From positions 291,764 to 355,763 of the forward strand of contig NC_092583.1 in assembly GCF_037975245.1 (NCBI RefSeq): a stretch of 64,000 bases of DNA. The letters are read 5' to 3'. A program made the translations under genes and the position numbers. Below the pieces are notes generated by a model. That model was not told the DNA's origin. It was given only the letters and a program-made list of their open reading frames with translations, and did no database searches. The first letter of the stretch is position 1, and the number at the start of each line of letters is the position of its first letter. Below are positions 43,401-46,400 of this stretch, one piece after another. This stretch comes from Apostichopus japonicus (Eukaryota; Echinodermata; Holothuroidea; Aspidochirotida; Stichopodidae).

Positions 43401-46400
43401 GTCATTCCCCTCATGAGACTCTACAGTTACTTACTGTTGATTTAGATAAGGGTGTGGACAAACTTGAATCATCCGTCCCCTCATGAGACTCTATAGTTAC
43501 TTACTGTTGGATTGTCTGAGGTAAGCACCACCATGTCCAAAATAAATAGTTGAAAGCTTACATCTAAACTGGGCTCGGCAAACCTTCTGCTAACCTATAA
43601 GAAATACCAGATAAGAATCAAATGGTCACAAGTTGGGAGGTAGGAAGGGGAGGTGCTACATCAAAATACATGCATGGATCTCCTAGTGGTAGTACTCTCA
43701 AGAACATGCTAATAAAAACCAATCAGACCTACTTAACTGTTCTTTCTAATCCTTACAAGGGACAAACTGAAGTTTATGGACACTGGGTTAACAGTAAACT
43801 GACCTAATGGCATTGGACCATGTCTGTGCTAACCATGCTACTTACCATTCCCTTTGCTTATCATTATTCTTCAGTACATACTAGATTGACTGAAACTATA
43901 GCAGCTCTTGGATATATTGCATACATACTAAACTTGTTCATGACATGCATATGCAAATGTTTCTCTATCTTATGAATATCCATAAATATGCCATATCTTA
44001 CCACGTGCATTAGAGCCAGTGCATAGGTTTGGTAATCAGGTGATCTGTTACTAACATAATCACGATCCAGAATTAAGAGAATTTCAAGGTATTTTGGTGG
44101 AGCAAACTCTCCCGCAATCTGCTCAGCAAACCCGCTAGATGCTTTGGCACCATCCAGGGGTAAAGAAGCTATAAGAATAATGGTGTACCATTAGTGATTT
44201 AATCAGCAAACCCGCTAGATACTTTGGCACCATCCAGGGGGTAAAGAAGCTATAAGAATAATGGTGTACCATTAGTGATTTAATCAGCAAACCCTCTAGA
44301 TGCTTTGGCACCATCCAGGGGGTAAAGAAGCTATAAGAATAATGGTGTACCATTAGTGATTTAATCAGCAAACCCGCTAGATGCTTTGGCACCATCCAGG
44401 GGGTAAAGAAGCTATAAGAATAATGGTGTACCATTAGTGATTTAATCAGCAAACCCGCTAGATGCTTTGGCACCATCCAGGGGGTAAAGAAGCTATAAGA
44501 ATAATGGTGTACCATTAGTGATTTAATCAGCAAACCCACTAGATGCTTTGGCACCATCCAGGGGGTAAAGAAGCTATAAGAATAATGGTGTACCATTAGT
44601 GATTTAATCAGCAAACCCTCTAGATGCTTTGGCACCATCCAGGGGTAAAGAAGCTATAAGAATAATGGTGTACCATTAGTGATTTAATCAGCAAACCCGC
44701 TAGATGCTTTGGCACCATCCAGGGGGTAAAGAAGCTATAAGAATAATGGTGTACCATTAGTGATTTAATCAGCAAACCCGCTAGATGCTTTGGCACCATC
44801 CAGGGGGTAAAAAGCTATAAGAATAATGGTGTACCATTAGTAATTTAATCAGCAAACCCTCTAGATGCTTTGGCACCATCCAGGGGTAAAGAAGCTATAA
44901 GAATAATGGTGTACCATTAGTGATTTAATCAGCAAACCCGCTAGATGCTTTGGCACCATCCAGGGGGTAAAGAAGCTATAAGAATAATGGTGTACCATTA
45001 GTGATTTAATCAGCAAACCCGCTAGATGCTTTGGCACCATCCAGGGGGTAAAGAAGCTATAAGAAAAATGGTGTACCATTAGTGATTTAATCAGCAAACC
45101 CGCTAGATGCTTTGGCACCATCCAGGGGGTAAAAAGCTATAAGAATAATGGTGTACCATTAGTAATTTAATCAGCAAACCCTCTAGATGCTTTGGCACCA
45201 TCCAGGGGTAAAGAAGCTATAAGAATAATGGTGTACCATTAGTGATTTAATCAGCAAACCCGCTAGATGCTTTGGCACCATCCAGGGGGTAAAGAAGCTA
45301 TAAGAATAATGGTGTACCATTAGTGATTTAATCAGCAAACCCGCTAGATGCTTTGGCACCATCCAGGGGGTAAAGAAGCTATAAGAATAATGGTGTACCA
45401 TTAGTGATTTAATCAGCAAACCCGCTAGATGCTTTGGCACCATCCAGGGGGTAAAGAAGCTATAAGAATAATGGTGTACCATTAGTGATTTAATCAGCAA
45501 AACCGCTAGATGCTTTGGCACCATCCAGGGGGTAAAGAAGCTATAAGAATAATGGTGTACCATTAGTGATTTAATCAGCAAACCAGCTAGATGCTTTGGC
45601 ACCATCCAGGGGGTAAAGAAGCTATAAGAATAATGGTGTACCATTAGTGATTTAATCAGCAAACCAGCTAGATGCTTTGGCACCATCCAGGGGGTAAAGA
45701 AGCTATAAGAATAATGGTGTACCATTAGTGATTTAATCAGCAAACCCGCTAGATGCTTTGGCACCATCCAGGGGGTAAAGAAGCTATAAGAATAATGGTG
45801 TACCATTAGTGATTTAATCAGCAAACCCTCTAGATGCTTTGGCACCATCCAGGGGGTAAAGAAGCTATAAGAATAATGGTGTACCATTAGTAATTTAATC
45901 AGCAAACCCGCTAGATGCTTTGGCACCATCCAGGGGGTAAAGAAGCTATAAGAATAATGGTGTACCATTAGTGATTTAATCAGCAAAACCGCTAGATGCT
46001 TTGGCACCATCCAGGGGTAAAGAAGCTATAAGAATAATGGTGTACCATTAGTGATTTAATCAGCAAAACCGCTAGATGCTTTGGCACCATCCAGGGGTAA
46101 AGAAGCTATAAGAATAATGGTGTACCATTAGTAATTTAATCAGCAAACCCGCTAGATGCTTTGGCGCCATCCAGGGGTAAAGAAGCTATAAGAAAAATGG
46201 TGTACCATTAGTGATTTAATCAGTTCTATTACACAGAGTATATAATAGCTATTGTCAAACATTTAAGAAAATATGAGCAGGTCAAATCACAACAAGCACT
46301 TTTATTGGACAAACTTTTATCAAATATTAGTGGTTGTACCCACATGTGGATGTAATCACGACAATAAAATGTTTTCACAGATTACACAGGATACTCAACA

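Noticed and set aside
41800-43510. Donor-like AACAGTAAGTAACT in each 70-bp unit as a further junction-derived array
   Set aside because: No exon found in this gene ends with that sequence, so the origin at a junction is not supported.
44135-46010. Long minus-strand frames (up to 275 codons) with 27-residue repeats
   Set aside because: They result from an 81-bp tandem unit whose length is a multiple of three. The frame differs from that of the true exon at 44,002-44,168.
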